A stretch of DNA of 64,000 nt from Siphonodentalium dalli (taxonomy: Eukaryota; Mollusca; Scaphopoda; Gadilida; Siphonodentaliidae). The stretch spans positions 195,677,887 through 195,741,886 of the forward strand of contig CP136062.1 of NCBI GenBank assembly GCA_032622095.1, read 5' to 3'. The notes beneath the pieces are model-generated. The model was given only the letters and a program-made list of their open reading frames with translations, had not been told where the DNA came from and made no database searches. Both the position numbers and the translations under genes were made by a program. Positions 12,022-23,565 of this stretch are shown here, in pieces. Each line of letters opens with the position of its first letter. Within the stretch, counting starts at the first letter, position 1.

Positions 12022-12082
12022 CTTGTGCTCTCTGCTTTTTGATTCCATGGTAATATCGTGGATTGTGCTCTGCTTCAAATAC
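12022..12082 (-). CDS. Exon F: 61-nt microexon closing macrodomain 2
   Basis: This short exon sits between the acceptor ttttttaag (12083) and the donor cacaag|gtataa (12022/12021). In phase 0 it encodes VFEAEHNPRYYHGIKKQRAQ plus one base. The assignment rests on three points: exon E ends in phase 0, exon G needs one incoming base, and a 61-nt exon is the only visible way to satisfy both. FPKDEGIYK followed by VFE also matches how the last strand of PARP14-type macrodomains passes into the C-terminal helix. The gaps to exons E and G are 1034 and 2840 bp. It is invisible to ORF-length searches. Confidence 0.75.
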
Positions 12083-12163
12083 CTTAAAAAAGTCAAATTT
12101 ATTATAAGCTCAATGAATACAGGGATGAATAGTATGTGTAGAACGTTCAGCTAATATATATAA

Positions 12164-12322
12164 GGTTATCACTACCATGTGTGTTTCCGAGATCCATATT
12201 AAAGTCGAGCTATCTTCTCTGGGCTGTATATGGTCAATTTCGTTAGGACAAGACGATATATGGCCCAGAGAAGGTAGCGAGACTTGAATACCTATCTCGG
12301 AACACACAAAGTGGTGATAACC
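12164..12322. mobile_element. Foldback MITE with GGTTATCAC ends
   Basis: ggttatcactaccatgtgtg at the left pairs with acacaaagtggtgataacc at the right, and the inner arms (agctatcttctctgggc and gcccagagaaggtagc) extend the stem. No second copy was noticed in this window. Confidence 0.7.
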
Positions 12323-12948
12323 AGTGTACCTTACAATTCACAAAACAGACAATCGTCAAAAAGGTAGGATTTTATGAGAACTATGTTGTTACTCGTATAT
12401 AGATAACGCAGCACACAGTTGATGTTGTGGTGCGTGACCATCAGGACTGTCGTCATCAATGATTAAATATTTTGGGGAAATCATTGCAAATGACTCAATT
12501 GAATGGATATAATAGATATATTAGCCTCATAATATGAAAATAATAGGACTATTTGAAGCCAATTGGCAGGTTAATCATATTTGTTTACAAATGAAGCGAG
12601 CCTTGATATATCACGCGCAAAATCACTTTTGCCATCCAGGATACGATTTGTTTCCATGCAAGATTGGAAACCGCCTAGGTGTTTCACTTGTATTTGAGGA
12701 AATATAGCTAAATTGTAAGTTAAATATATATATTTACATACACTTGCTTTTCCCGTAGACACGCCCCGGAGCCAATGAGTTCATAAACCTATGAATCACA
12801 ATGAGCACCATTTTATATCCAATAACCGCAGTCGGTTCCGATCATTATAGACTGCATTGTTATTCATCACGATTGGATTTGTCAGTGTGTCAGAAGGAAT
12901 ATGTTGGTATAATTTGTGGGACAAACGGATGATTTGAGAGATTATTAG

Positions 12949-13045
12949 CAGAATTATGTCCCTGGAGGGATGGTAGTGTCACTAAATTCATCCTCTGGGG
13001 AACTCATTCTGCAAATTGTCAAACACTATTTCAAGACTTGCCCAG
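12949..13045. repeat. Partial hAT-type MITE end
   Basis: One hairpin (cactaaattcatcctctggg, ctcattctgcaaattgtc) and an outer end (actatttcaagacttg) of the CAAGCCTG family remain. It lies 72 bases downstream of the donor of exon E. Confidence 0.6.
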
Positions 13046-13116
13046 GTCGATTAAAATGAGACTGGGTCTGTACTTGGAGTCAGACTGTGTATAAAGATGC
13101 TTGAAGCAAGAATTAC

Positions 13117-13338
13117 CTTATAGATCCCTTCATCTTTGGGGAAGATCACAAACTGTATTCTTTTCAGTGATGTATTTGGGTGGCTTTCTTCAAACTTCTG
13201 TACAACATCGTACATCGTTTTAGCTGCCACTGGTGAAGGGTATCTCAGTCCTCCTGTTCCCAAAGCAGGGAATGCTATACTGCCCAGGCGCTTAACGTGA
13301 GCCATGTTTAGGGTAGACAACATTAGATCCTGCAAGCT
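13117..13338 (-). CDS. Exon E: second half of macrodomain 2
   Basis: Acceptor ttccag (13339), donor ataag|gtaatt (13117/13116); 222 nt, 74 codons, phase 0 at both ends. The product starts SLQDLMLSTLNMAHVKRLGS, followed by IAFPALGTGGLRYP, the phosphate-binding loop shared by macrodomains, then a helix (VAAKTMYDVVQKFEE) and the final strand IQFVIFPKDEGIY. Macrodomain 2 thus keeps the Gly-rich GTGGL loop even though exon D lacks NAAN. The open frame runs on past the donor into non-family sequence (VILASSIF), which supports splicing at AAG|GTAATT. It joins in phase to the 61-nt exon F. Confidence 0.9.
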
Positions 13339-13629
13339 CTGGAAAGGCCAAAGAAAATAAGGCTGCTAGGCCACACGTCCCCTAATAAGGTGGATTTATT
13401 TTACTGGTGGCCTTTGATTAAACACCAAAATAAATTCTAAGTCTATGTAGTTATCATCCGTAAACCAAAATAATAAAAAAATAAAGTCGACAAGGTCATA
13501 ACTCTAGTAAAATAGAGAGGACAGGACCCAAATTCGAACTTCACTGACATATTGTCATGTGAGTAATTCATATACCAAATTTGAAAACAATCTGATAATT
13601 AAAACAAAAGTTATCATCCAAAAATAAAA

Positions 13630-14440
13630 ACGAGAGGCCGATCGTGAACGGCAAATGTTTAACCCATCCCGTGGCGATAGTAAATTACAATGATCGGAAT
13701 CATAAATTAGAGTTTTTATGTTGAATTATAGAGTATACTGTTATGTACTAATATAGACAAATGTATTTAACACAAATTATTGGAATTTATGGATCTCTCG
13801 CATATATAAGAGAATGCACTGGCACAGGATTTGTAATGCTACACCAGCGCAGCCTTGGATTAAATGTGAAAAGGTGACCCGGACAAAGATTTTCTAGTCT
13901 ACTATTAATAGCATGTCATGTGTCTTGTTGAAACATTTTTCAAATTTTGTTAACTTTAAAAAACAAAATTTAAATTGAGCAAGGAGTTCAATCTAAATTA
14001 AATTTTTTTAAATTGTTTTCTTAATTATTTATATAATATTTTTTATTTTATTTATTTATTTATTAATTTTGTTGTTGTTAAATAGAGCAAGGAATTCAAT
14101 CTATTTTTTTTTAAGAGTGAATATTTTTAGAAAAAGGGCCATAACTCTGTTAAAAATAGTCGGATCAAACCCATATTTGATTTTCGATCTGTCTTTTGGG
14201 CTGAAAAATTCATATACAAAATTCCGATCAGACTGAATAATGTTTTGAGTTAGCGCACCATGCATAAAGTGTCTACGGACAGACAGATGGACGGATGTCC
14301 GGACGATCGACGAGTGATCAATCCGGACGTCGACACTATGTTTACCATACAGGTCCATACTATGGCATGGGTAAACATAAAAATAATGAGCATAAGTCAA
14401 CAAGGCACATGACTGCAGTGAAAATGGGCTGACCGCAGCC
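13630..14440. repeat. Decayed interspersed repeats
   Basis: 13630-13885 matches 53511-53770 (gagaggccgatc through gtgaaaaggtgacc). About 14090-14380 is the 'agggccataactctg' family ending in gtccggac and tttaccata...tatggcatgggtaaacataa. It is also seen at 53940-54560 and 54940-55480. No coding sequence was recognised. Confidence 0.6.
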
Positions 14441-14539
14441 ATATTCGATCTTAACCTGTATTGTCACGCGAGTAATCCAGATACAAAATTTAAAAACAAT
14501 CTGATAACTAACACTAAAATCATCATCCAGAATAAAATA

Positions 14540-15260
14540 CAATGAAAGTGTCAATGACACTGTAGCTCAACTTGGGAGGAGTCAATTTTTTGCTGAGAAA
14601 TGAATAGAATGATAAGAAGAAGGAAAGTAAACTAGAGGTTACCCCTGGTTACCCCGAAGATTCATATGAAGTTTAGTGATGATCGGATGAGGGATGTGGT
14701 CTGGGTATGCCAAAGGATTTAGTCATACAAAGAATAAATTCCAAGATGGCCACTGACAGCCAAGTTATTCAACAAATTTTTGTCAAAATAGGAGGCTCCC
14801 AACTCGAGGTCACCCCAAAGATCCATACGAAGTTTGGTGATCATCAGCTGAGGGATGTGGTCTATAGGGTGTGCCAAAGTATTTAGTTATGCAAACAGTA
14901 AAATTTCAAGATGGCTGCCGGTGGCCATGTTTTTCATTGAAAATAGCTCCACATCTAGAAGTGATTCTAAACATGCCTGTAAATTTTCAAAAAAATTCTT
15001 CAATAAATGCGGGCTGCAGGGTTTGCGCCGATGGATTCAAATTTGAAATCCAAGATGGCTGCTAGCAGCCAAGTTTTTTAAAACAAATTTCAGTCGAAAT
15101 AGGAGGCTCCCATCTAGAGGTCACCGCGAAGATCCATATAAAGTTTGGTCATGTTCGGATGAGAGATGTGGTCTGTAGAATGTGCCAAAGGATTTAGTCA
15201 TACAAAGATTAAATTCCATGATGGCTGCATGCAGCCATATTTTAAAACTAAAAATTTAGA
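14540..15260. repeat. 'ccaagatggc' repeat, about three units
   Basis: The element begins gtcaatgacactgtagctca and contains repeated units with gaagatccatatgaagtttg, atgagggatgtggtct, ccaaaggatttagtca and ccaagatggc. The same family occurs at 41640-41850, 48985-51756 and 57595-58215. Confidence 0.7.
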
Positions 15261-15274
15261 GAAACTAAACAAAC

Positions 15275-18105
15275 AAGACAGTCAAAGACTGTGGGGTCGC
15301 TCACCAGACTGCAAAGACTGATAAGACTGGGACTTTGGAGACCATAACAGTTAGAACTTTTCATAATCACTTTAAAAAAGTAGATCTAAACAGGATATGT
15401 AGATAGAGAGGCTTCATGTACCAACTGTACGCTACTGATCACCCCTCCCCTCTCCTCCATCTCATGTCCCTTCCCGACAAGGCTCCAGACTCCCAAGTCT
15501 TAGATTGGCAACTGTCATCTCAAACTTTCTCTATTGTTGGAAATTTCCAATCTCTCAAGCACCTTTTTATAAAACTATTTAGACATGTTTGAAGCCCAAT
15601 TAACCATGGACCCAAAAACAGCATATATGTATGTCAGATTAATCAGTCAAGTAGTTCCAAGGTAGATGTTTTAATGAATTTTGTATTTTAATGATTTTAT
15701 TAGACACAAAAGTGTTAAGTCCCCATAGCCCCGTCATTTCTTAACAGGTTGCCTTATGTTAACAAATCTGAATCTCAGTCACTAAAGGATCCTCCATACT
15801 ATATGTAAGCTAAATAGTCCAACCTCTCTTGAGAAGACATTTTAAGTATTACTATAGAGGCATACAGTTATGTCTCGGGTCCCACCCTATATCTGATGGT
15901 AGATGAGAAGAAGTCGTTTTTAAGAATTACCATGGAGGGCAAGAGTTATGGCCCTGGCTTCACAACCATTTGAAAGAGTGACCTCATTTGAACAAATCTG
16001 AATATGAATCACCAAGGGAAAATCCACACCAAATATGAACCCATTCAGTCTTATGATCTAGAGAAGATGTTCACAGAATTGTTGACAGATTGATGGACGG
16101 ACAGAAAGATGAACAGGTGACAGATGAGAAGTGATGACTATAGCTTCGTCTCAGGTGAGCTAAAAAATTACATTTCATTGAACAAATCTGTAAATCACCT
16201 CCCAAACACTGTGGGGACATCCCTGCAAGAATGACATTATCTTATTATATCAGTGGGTACAGCATAGATACAGGTAGTGTGGGTGGGGTCTCTGCCCCTA
16301 TTTGAACAAACATGAATCCCCATCTCTGATATCTATTCATCTTATAATTATAAACATTCGCTTTTAAGAGTTGAAGTTAATTGATTTTCCAAAAAGGCCC
16401 CCATTGGAACAGATCTAAACATGCCACCCAAGGACCCTGCATACACAAATATAGGCTAAATAGACTTGATGGTTCTTGAGTAGTAATAGTTGTTAAATTA
16501 CTATGGAGGGAAAACGTTATGGCCCTGGCACCCCTCCTATATTTGACCTGGTGAACTTATTTGAACAAATCTGAATGTGAGTCACATACAGGTAGGGAAT
16601 TCATATAGATCTCGAGAAGAAAACAATTGTTGATGGATGGATGGACAGAACAATGGATGGAAGGACACTCCAACAGACCAACAGATTTAATCCAATATAC
16701 CCCCACACTTTTTTGTCCATAATAAGGTAAATGAAGTCACACAGCTAAGTGGTTAAGAAAATAACATTGGAACAGCCAAGCATGAATTTAGTGTGTCTGA
16801 GGTCCCAAAAGGGTGAATGTAGTGATGCTATTCTGTAAGGTAGGCTAGCATCACCAAATTCACCATCTGGGAACCCAATTTTACTTAGTCCTCAACTGCT
16901 ATGGGAGACCTAGGGACAGACAGAAGTTCTCCAGCTGAAGTTGGTGACATTACTGACATATGACAGTATGCGCACCCATTTAACACCTCAATTATGCATT
17001 TTAAAATCTGAACAGAAGGGAAAAGAGCTGCTAAAAATGTCAATTTGAGACTCTAGATACTTCCCAGAAGATGAAGCCTAAGCAGAATGAGGTCCTCATA
17101 GGATGTATTTGGCGATGCTAGCCTCTGGGAACCTCATTCTACAAATGCCAGACACACTTAAAGCTCTGAGAAAATGAATTTAATCTGATATTAATGACCA
17201 TTGTATTGTAAACAATGATGGTGCTACTGACAACTTCAGAAAACAAATGTACAACACCATTAATCTCATTTAAATTATGAATGACATGAATACACTCCCT
17301 GGGGACTCTGCCTATAGCTACAGAAGTTCTCTTATCTTTCTATCTGGCCCTGATTACAAACAACATGTGTCATGTCTGTCAGTTCAGAGCAGAGTTGGCT
17401 TGTAATGGGAATGCACAGATACTAGTATTAAAAGGAATTAACTGAACATTTCTGTACATCTGTCTGTTCATCTTTTCTCCCAAACCCTTGATTTCAACCA
17501 AATTTAGTGGGGAGACTAGAGGTACCTACCCCCCCCCCCCCCCGAAGATGTAATGTCATAAGTTCTTAAAAATTTTAATTAAATGTTTTTTATTTTATTT
17601 AAATAAAAAATATTTTATTTAATAAAAAAATATATTTATTAAAAATAAAATATATATAATTTAGTTTTTTTTGTTGTTAAATTGAGCAATAAGTTAAATC
17701 TAAAAAAAAAATATTTCTTCAGATTTATGTCCATAGCCCCACCCACATTTGACCCAGTGACCTCATTTGAACAAATCTGAACCACAGTCACCCAAGGTAC
17801 CCTCATACCAAATATGAACCCAATCGGCCCGACAACTTCAGAAAAGAAGTCATTTTAAGAATTACTATGTGGAAAAATAGTTATGGTCCTGACATCAAAA
17901 CTATTTGACTTGGTGACCTCATTTGAACTAATCTGAATAAGAGTCACCTAGGGAACATCCACACCAAATATAAACCCAATCAGTCTGATGGTTTCAGAGG
18001 AGAAGATGTTTAAAGAATTGTTGACGGACAGACGGACGGACGGACAACGGACAAGGAGTGATGACTATAGCTCCACCGGAGACTTCGTCTCAGGTGAGCT
18101 AAAAA
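15275..18105. repeat. Cluster of 'cctcatttgaacaaatctga' repeats
   Basis: Three partial copies (about 15275-16165, 16270-16720 and 17500-18103) share acctcatttgaacaaatctg, ccaaatatgaacccaatc and an end with gatgactatagct and tctcaggtgagctaaaaa preceded by ggacggacagac runs. They are interrupted by a hAT-type MITE (16776-17165) and a C-tract with AT-rich low complexity (about 17529-17720). There is no exon evidence. Confidence 0.6.
16776..17165. mobile_element. hAT-type foldback MITE, eroded
   Basis: ccaagcatgaatttagtgtg starts the copy; hairpin arms tcaccaaattcaccatctgg and gaggtcctcataggatg remain, and the middle is inverted relative to the copy at 5655. Confidence 0.55.
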
Positions 18106-18106
18106 G

Positions 18107-18297
18107 AAATAGAATCTAAGTTTCTATAGAAATTTGATAATAAAGAAACTTTCCAGAGAAGATGAGGCATAAGCAGACTGAGGTTCCCAGAGGGTGAATT
18201 TAGTGATGCTGGTCCGCTATTCAGGATAGCGTCACTAAATTCACCCTTTGGGGACCTCATTCTGCAAATGACAGACACGCTGTAATCAGGCTTGCAC
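18107..18297. mobile_element. Half of a hAT-type foldback MITE
   Basis: The piece has tttctatagaaatttgataa, one hairpin (cagagggtgaatttagtgat and its inverse) and the outer end gctgtaatcaggcttg. The opposite half is missing. Confidence 0.6.
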
Positions 18298-18414
18298 ATA
18301 ATGAATAATACACCATTCCAGTATATATTTATATAATGATATAATGAAAGAGAGAATCCATCTAGTGAAGAAAGGGTTAAATGAGAAGTAAAGATATTAA
18401 AGATTCATAATCTG

Positions 18415-18780
18415 ATTAAACGCCTTCAATTACTATTTATTAGGCTTTGGGTTTAAAAAATATGTGATTCGAGTCGAGGAACCCAACCATCGAAGCTCAG
18501 AGTTATTAGATATCAATTTTTTAAATCTATTATTAGTGGCCGGGTAAAAAGTTGAGGAGACAAGGTCTTGGACCAAATTGCGAATGAAGATGGATATCTC
18601 AAAATCAAGTGGCTTTGGGTTGAACAAAATGTTGATAAATAACAGGATTTGGTTAATTTTATACTATATTGTCATTATTTTTGGGCAATTAATCCATTCT
18701 GATAACTGAAGCAGCATTTAAAAAAAAATTGTTGTTGGAATCTGATGATATGGGGACCATCGAATCGGATTGAGTACCTT
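18415..18780. mobile_element. Transposon fragment sharing ends with 39858-40304
   Basis: It contains gtgattcgagtcgaggaaccc, agctcagagttattagatat and ends cgaatcggattgagtacctt. The copy at 39858-40304 is the same sequence inverted, with terminal inverted repeats aaggtactcaatccg. The left end here is lost. Confidence 0.6.
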
Positions 18781-18844
18781 TAAGTTCTTGCAAACACTTC
18801 ATGGAGGGTATCTTAGAAATCCCAGCCCTCAAAATATGGTGCTA

Positions 18845-19275
18845 GTCATTTGCAGAAAGAGGTCCCCAGAGGGTGAATTTAGTTAAGCTACCCCGCACCG
18901 CATCACTAAATTCACAATCAGGGGATCTCATTCTGCTTAGGCCGTATCTTCTCTGGGAAGTATCTTTATTTATATAAAATTAACAAGTTTATAAGTTTCT
19001 TTAGAAACTGCTTTAGAATTATTCTTTTCTTTTTAGTTAAGTTTCTCTATATCCACAAATTGGCATAAAATATATTGCACAATGGGTGCACATCATCTTC
19101 ATCATCTGAGAACTTAAATCCTTGTCTAAGACTCCCAAAGCAGATACGGCCATGCAGAATGAGGTCACACAGAGGATGAATTTAGGTATTCTAGCCTGCT
19201 GTGCAGGGTAGCATCACTAAATTCACCCTTTGGGGACCTCATTGTGCAAATGACCAGCACAACATTTTGAGGCCT
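18845..19275. mobile_element. hAT-type foldback MITE next to exon D
   Basis: Both end hairpins (gaggtccccagagggtgaat near 18860; atcactaaattcaccctttg near 19210) and the middle (ttctctatatccacaaattgg) are present. It ends 20 bases from the exon D donor, so it forms the start of the intron. Confidence 0.65.
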
Positions 19276-19294
19276 GTGTACATGAATACCGTAC

Positions 19295-19525
19295 CTGTGC
19301 ATCTCCTCCTTTCTTGAAAACAGCCAGTTGTCCATGGAAGATAAACTGACACTTGAGTTTTCCGCCACTCGTAATCGCAACATCTGCCTGGTTCTTCAGG
19401 CCCGTTGGGTAAGTTATGTTCAACTCATTTTGTATCTGAGGCCCTGCTGCTTCAAGGATAGCCTGGGATACTGTACCCTTGGACAGAATCAAACTAGGAC
19501 TAACTGTGTTGACCATAGCTGCAAC
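19295..19525 (-). CDS. Exon D: first half of macrodomain 2
   Basis: The exon begins after atctag (19526) and ends at gcacag|gtacgg (19295/19294); 231 nt, exactly 77 codons, phase 0 at both ends. It reads VAAMVNTVSPSLILSKGTVS and goes on to QAILEAAGPQIQNEL, DVAITSGGKL and FIFHGQLAVF. This is the PARP14/PARP9 second-macrodomain pattern, in which the NAAN of active macrodomains is replaced by N-T/S-x-S. Loss of the catalytic-site residues suggests an ADP-ribose reader or scaffold and not a hydrolase (inference from the family). A hAT-type foldback element ends about 20 bases downstream of the donor (18845-19275). The frame-joining with exons C and E is exact, and the antisense ORF over it is a shadow. 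Confidence 0.9.
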
Positions 19526-20045
19526 CTAGATAAAAAGAAAAGTGATTATCGAACAAAAATCAACATCCAAATAATTATTGACATTACCTCATTGAACATA
19601 TTAAAATTGTTATCATTATTAAACAATCAGCAAGAATGATGCCTTGATGTAAACATATTTTTATTTCCAAATCAGAATGATAAATAATAAACATTACTAC
19701 AGAGCACACAATGATACAATGGAATAGGATGATGGTACAGGTATATGGAAACAGAGTTATTTTTTATCAAGTTGGACAATTTAAATGAATAGGGTACATT
19801 AGGATACTGCTTCAATTTATAGAACTGAACACAACCATTTATGTCAGAAAGAATAAAATATGATGAGTTACGTTGCATAGTGATACTTCAAGAAACATGA
19901 GTGGGTCTAACCATCACCCAACATGATGTCACGGATGTCACGAAAGTGCGGAAAGAGAATTCCGGTAATGCTAGACTGAACTCTCAAAATTCGTGCCACA
20001 TTTTTCAATTGCCCAATTTTCAGAAAAGCCTCCATGATAATATAT

Positions 20046-20302
20046 ACAGTAATGCCCTAATTAATCGACTCCATAACCACAGCAGAATTATGGGTAACAG
20101 TCTGTAAGTTCATGTTAAGTCTACCTACAGTAATCCCCTAAATAATTGACTCCTCAACCACAGCAGAATTATGTGTAACTTTTCAGGATTTAGTTGGAAA
20201 TATGTCTTGTAATGGCAACAAGCCATATTTCCGACTAAATCCTGAGAAGTTACCCATAATTCTTCTGTGGTTAAGGGGTCGATTACTTAGGGCATTACTG
20301 TA
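20046..20302. mobile_element. CAGTAATGC MITE, partial plus full copy
   Basis: A truncated end (20046-20096) is followed by a 29-base stretch copied from the end of exon C (20097-20125) and then a palindromic copy (20128-20302) that starts cagtaatcccctaaataatt. The inner loop is shortened relative to the copy at 23566. Confidence 0.75.
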
Positions 20303-20369
20303 GTTAATGTGAAAACAAATAAACCAGACTGATCAACAGGCTGATGAACATGGATAATTTTATTTGGAA

Positions 20370-21139
20370 CAAGAGGTGTGCACTCGCGTGCTAGCATACC
20401 CCCACCATGGCAAATTCAACCCGCATTATCCGTAAACCCAACAAAAAAGATTTTTAACTTTAAAGAAAAATTTGGATTAATAATATCGATATGGTGTCGC
20501 AAGAAGCTTGTACAGAAAAAAATATTCAAATTGGTTCATATTTGTTCGAATGATTGCAGAAACCCAAAAAAGGGTAGAAAATGAAACGCAACCTTAACAT
20601 CTAAGATGGCTTTTGTCGAGTGTTTCGTCAGTCAAACCAAACTTCTATCATCCGGAAACCAAAACTGTGGTAAAAATCATTGTTCCGAACCCATACTCGA
20701 AGAAAATATCCTAACTTGATAGCATCCACAAAAAAAAAATCCAAAAATTTTCTAAGTCAAAATAAGTCGGAAATGAAGTGTAATGTTAGAAAAAACAGTC
20801 CGAGCCAACCCTGAGCCGCATCATGTAGAGAGGGTGTTGTGAGAAGCATGTATACCAAACATTATTGAAATCAGTTCATATTTGTTAAAGTTATTAAGTC
20901 GGACAGAATTTTCTAATTCAAAATAAGGCGAAAAGTAAGGCGTAACTTAAAAAAAGAAAGTCGGACCGCACCGCAATTAGCATCATGCGGTCCTAAGGAG
21001 ATTGTATACAAAAAATTATTGAAATTGGTTCATAGTTGTTCAAGTTATGAGGTCGGAAAGACACACAGGGAGAAAGTGTGACGGACAGACGCAGTCAATC
21101 CAGTATACCCCCCATTTTCTTTGAAAGTGGGGGTATAAT
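20370..21139. mobile_element. Interspersed repeat with aagaggtgtgc head and hairpin end
   Basis: The head reads aagaggtgtgcactcgcg, the body has atttgttcaagttatgagg-type phrases, and the tail has gtcaatccagtatacccccc followed by its inverse tgggggtataata. A related copy lies at 61595-62163, where it interrupts a duplicated sequence; a lone tail occurs at 23820-23862. Confidence 0.6.
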
Positions 21140-21149
21140 AAACAAGGGC

Positions 21150-22240
21150 AACGCCAAGCGTGGGCCAATGCTCCCGACTGTACAGTCAATATTGGCTATA
21201 TTTAGAGAGGAAATGAAGTGGGGAATTTCTCTCAGTTTAACCCCGGGTCTCTGGCAAAGGGCCATAACTCTGGAACAAAAGTGTGGACAAAACAAACCCT
21301 GGATCATATCTTTAGCAAAGGGCCATAGCTCTGGAAAAAAAATGAATGGACGAAAACTGCAGTATGTGGGTATCCTTTCCACCAACCTGTGCTATCACCC
21401 TGCCAAAAGACAACGACATCTGATAAATAACACCCGAGTTACAATCTGAAATGTTCATTCGGATACAAAATTCACAAATTCCAAGTCAAACAAAGGCCAT
21501 AACTCTGTAAAAATTAATGGATGAAACCCGTAGTATGTCGATATCCGTTCCCCCAACCTGTGCTATCACAATGCCAAAGGACAACAAAATCACTTCATAA
21601 ATACATCCACAGCATAATGTTTCTTATGGACGCATTGACACGTTTTACACTATTAAAGTCCAGCAAAGGGCCTTAACTCTGAAATAAAAGTGCAGACAAA
21701 ACCTGCACTATGTGGAGATCCTTTTCACAATGCTGGTCTACCGGCATACTCTTGAGTGCCTAATAAACATACAGGGCGGAATAAACATACAGGGCGGAAT
21801 ATTATTAGGGTGGCAATTATTATTGGATGTTTTGATTGGTTCAAAGAAAATCCTGTAACAGAAATAGTTTCGATGTGTAGATAACTGAAACTTCGAACTT
21901 GCATACGAATCAACACACACGCTTTATTTGTTCAATAATCACAAATCATCCCTGTATAAAAAAAGATTGGTTGACATATTTCGACCGCCAATTTGAATAA
22001 ACGTACAGGGGCAAATAACGATCGTACAGGCGGGAATTTTAACTCAAATTTAACAATCGTACATGTACGTTTATTAGGCACCCAAGAGTACCAAAGGACA
22101 TCCAAATTGGACTATCGATACTTGAGCTGTATAGTGAAATGTTTGTTACAGACGGACAGGGAAGGACGGATGAATGTTTCCACTATATACCCCAAATCCT
22201 CCTTTGGAGGGTCGGGGGCATAATAAAATGTATTACCCAA
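21150..22240. repeat. Decayed 'agggccataactctg' repeats
   Basis: The phrase recurs at about 21250, 21310, 21490 and 21665, with gtgctatcacaatgccaaag-like pieces between. The end has gacggacagggaaggacgg and cccaaatcctcctttggagg. A short duplication (ataaacatacagggcgga twice) lies at 21763-21798. The 123-residue ORF here lies wholly in repeat. Confidence 0.55.
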
Positions 22241-22343
22241 CAAAAACCATATAATTTTTTTTCTGCTTCATCCCAATGATAATGACATATGTCATTTGTC
22301 ATGAGAACATTAGATGTGACCTTTTTGATGAGGCATTTTGTTA

Positions 22344-22557
22344 CAGTAATACCCTAAATAATCAACTCCTTAACCACAGCAGATTTATGGGTAACTTTTC
22401 AGGATTTAGTCGGAAATATGGCTTGTTGCCATTCATCGGAAAACTCTCAGAGAGAGCTTTCCGATGAATGGCAACAAGCGATATTTTCGACTAAATCCTG
22501 AAAAGTTACACATAATTCTGCTGTGGTTGAGAAGTCGATTATTTAGGGGATTACTGT
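22344..22557. mobile_element. CAGTAATGC MITE beside the exon C donor
   Basis: A palindrome with long arms (ggatttagtcggaaatatgg, gccattcatcggaaa). Its right end, ggggattactg, is only about 24 bases from the exon C donor at 22580. Confidence 0.8.
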
Positions 22558-22580
22558 AGGTAGACTTAACATGAACTTAC

Positions 22581-22726
22581 AGACTGTTCCGTGAGATGTC
22601 CTTTGGTTAGGTAGAGTTTAATGCCGTCAGCCTCGGGTTGAGCTGATGCACTTGCTCCTCCCACAGGGCTTCTATTGCTTGCTCCGTCATCATCGTCATC
22701 ACTAACTTCTACAGATCTAACAGACT
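22581..22726 (-). CDS. Exon C: acidic linker and first strand of macrodomain 2
   Basis: This 146-nt exon has acceptor tttttag (22727) and donor cagtct|gtaagt (22581/22580). In frame it reads SVRSVEVSDDDDDGASNRS, a Gly/Ala/Ser-rich stretch, then IKLYLTKGHLTEQS, the opening strand of a second macrodomain. The run of five aspartates marks the flexible linker between the two macrodomains. The incoming phase-1 base from exon B gives Glu at the junction, and the exit phase 0 matches exon D. A Tc1/mariner-type foldback element begins only about 24 bases downstream of the donor (22344-22557). A copy of the exon's last bases plus donor is found near 20097. The exon is too short and too ordinary in composition to be found by ORF length; it is supported by frame and splice agreement with its neighbours. 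Confidence 0.85.
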
Positions 22727-22925
22727 CTAAAAATGGTAGGTGGCCATCGATTAGATTATCTCTTTTTTAATTTCTTCACTGAATGGGCATTCAGTTATAA
22801 ACATATGCCTTGGGATGGTCTATTAGTCAAATGGAGGGGTGTTCAGAAAATATAAGCAGAAAATACAAGTGCAGAAGAATTCTTATTAAATAGTGGGAAA
22901 CGTTCAGATAATAAATAAACAATTG

Positions 22926-23317
22926 GCCTATACTATTATCTGAATATTTTTTAACCTCTTCGCCGCATATGACGTTATGACGTTGTGTGCTGGGCAGCCT
23001 GGGCTAATGACGTTATTGCCATTTTCCAGTTGAAAAATTTAACGGGAATATCACAAGAACCATAAAACTGACTCAGTTGAAAGGCTATTATCATTCATAA
23101 TTGTGGAACATCATACAGTGTTTGAAACTTTGAGATAAAGTTATTCGACCAATACACCAATTTCTGAGTTCCAGTTATGAATAATGGCCTACTGCTAGTG
23201 TGCTGAAGTAGGTCCGTAGGTACTATATAACACATGACATGCACTTTTACATCCATTATAGTTACAGACGTCATAGCAGCAAAGAGGTTAAGGCCTATAC
23301 TGTTATCTGAATATTTT
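22926..23317. mobile_element. piggyBac-like MITE with TTAACCTCTT ends and duplicated flanks
   Basis: ttaacctcttcgccgc (22951) and gcagcaaagaggttaa (to 23291) are terminal inverted repeats with TTAA. The 25 bases before it (ggcctatactattatctgaa and on) are repeated directly after it with one change. Confidence 0.65.
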
Positions 23318-23565
23318 TTAAGGGAACTACTCATCACCAGATTGAACTTAGTCACCTGATTGAAATTTTTTGTGTATACGGATAAAATATTATCAACATC
23401 TGGCAATGACAAGCATCTGACATCGGTAACCGACAGCGCCAACGTTTGAAGTTAAAAGTGTTCAATCTAAACCTCTCTGTTTGTAGGACTGTTCACACAG
23501 GAGCTTCATTGATATCCGATAACACATGGTTGAGATATATGAACAGACGGACACATGGACAGCTA

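Noticed and set aside
12571-12762. Possible minus-strand exon (VKHLGGFQSCMETNR...)
   Set aside because: It has an acceptor-like and a donor-like end, but including it would break the exact phase agreement of exons E, F and G, and it does not fit the macrodomain.
19328-19639. 103-residue plus-strand ORF
   Set aside because: It is antisense to exon D of macrodomain 2.
21078-21449. 123-residue plus-strand ORF
   Set aside because: It lies wholly in interspersed repeat sequence and shows no domain.
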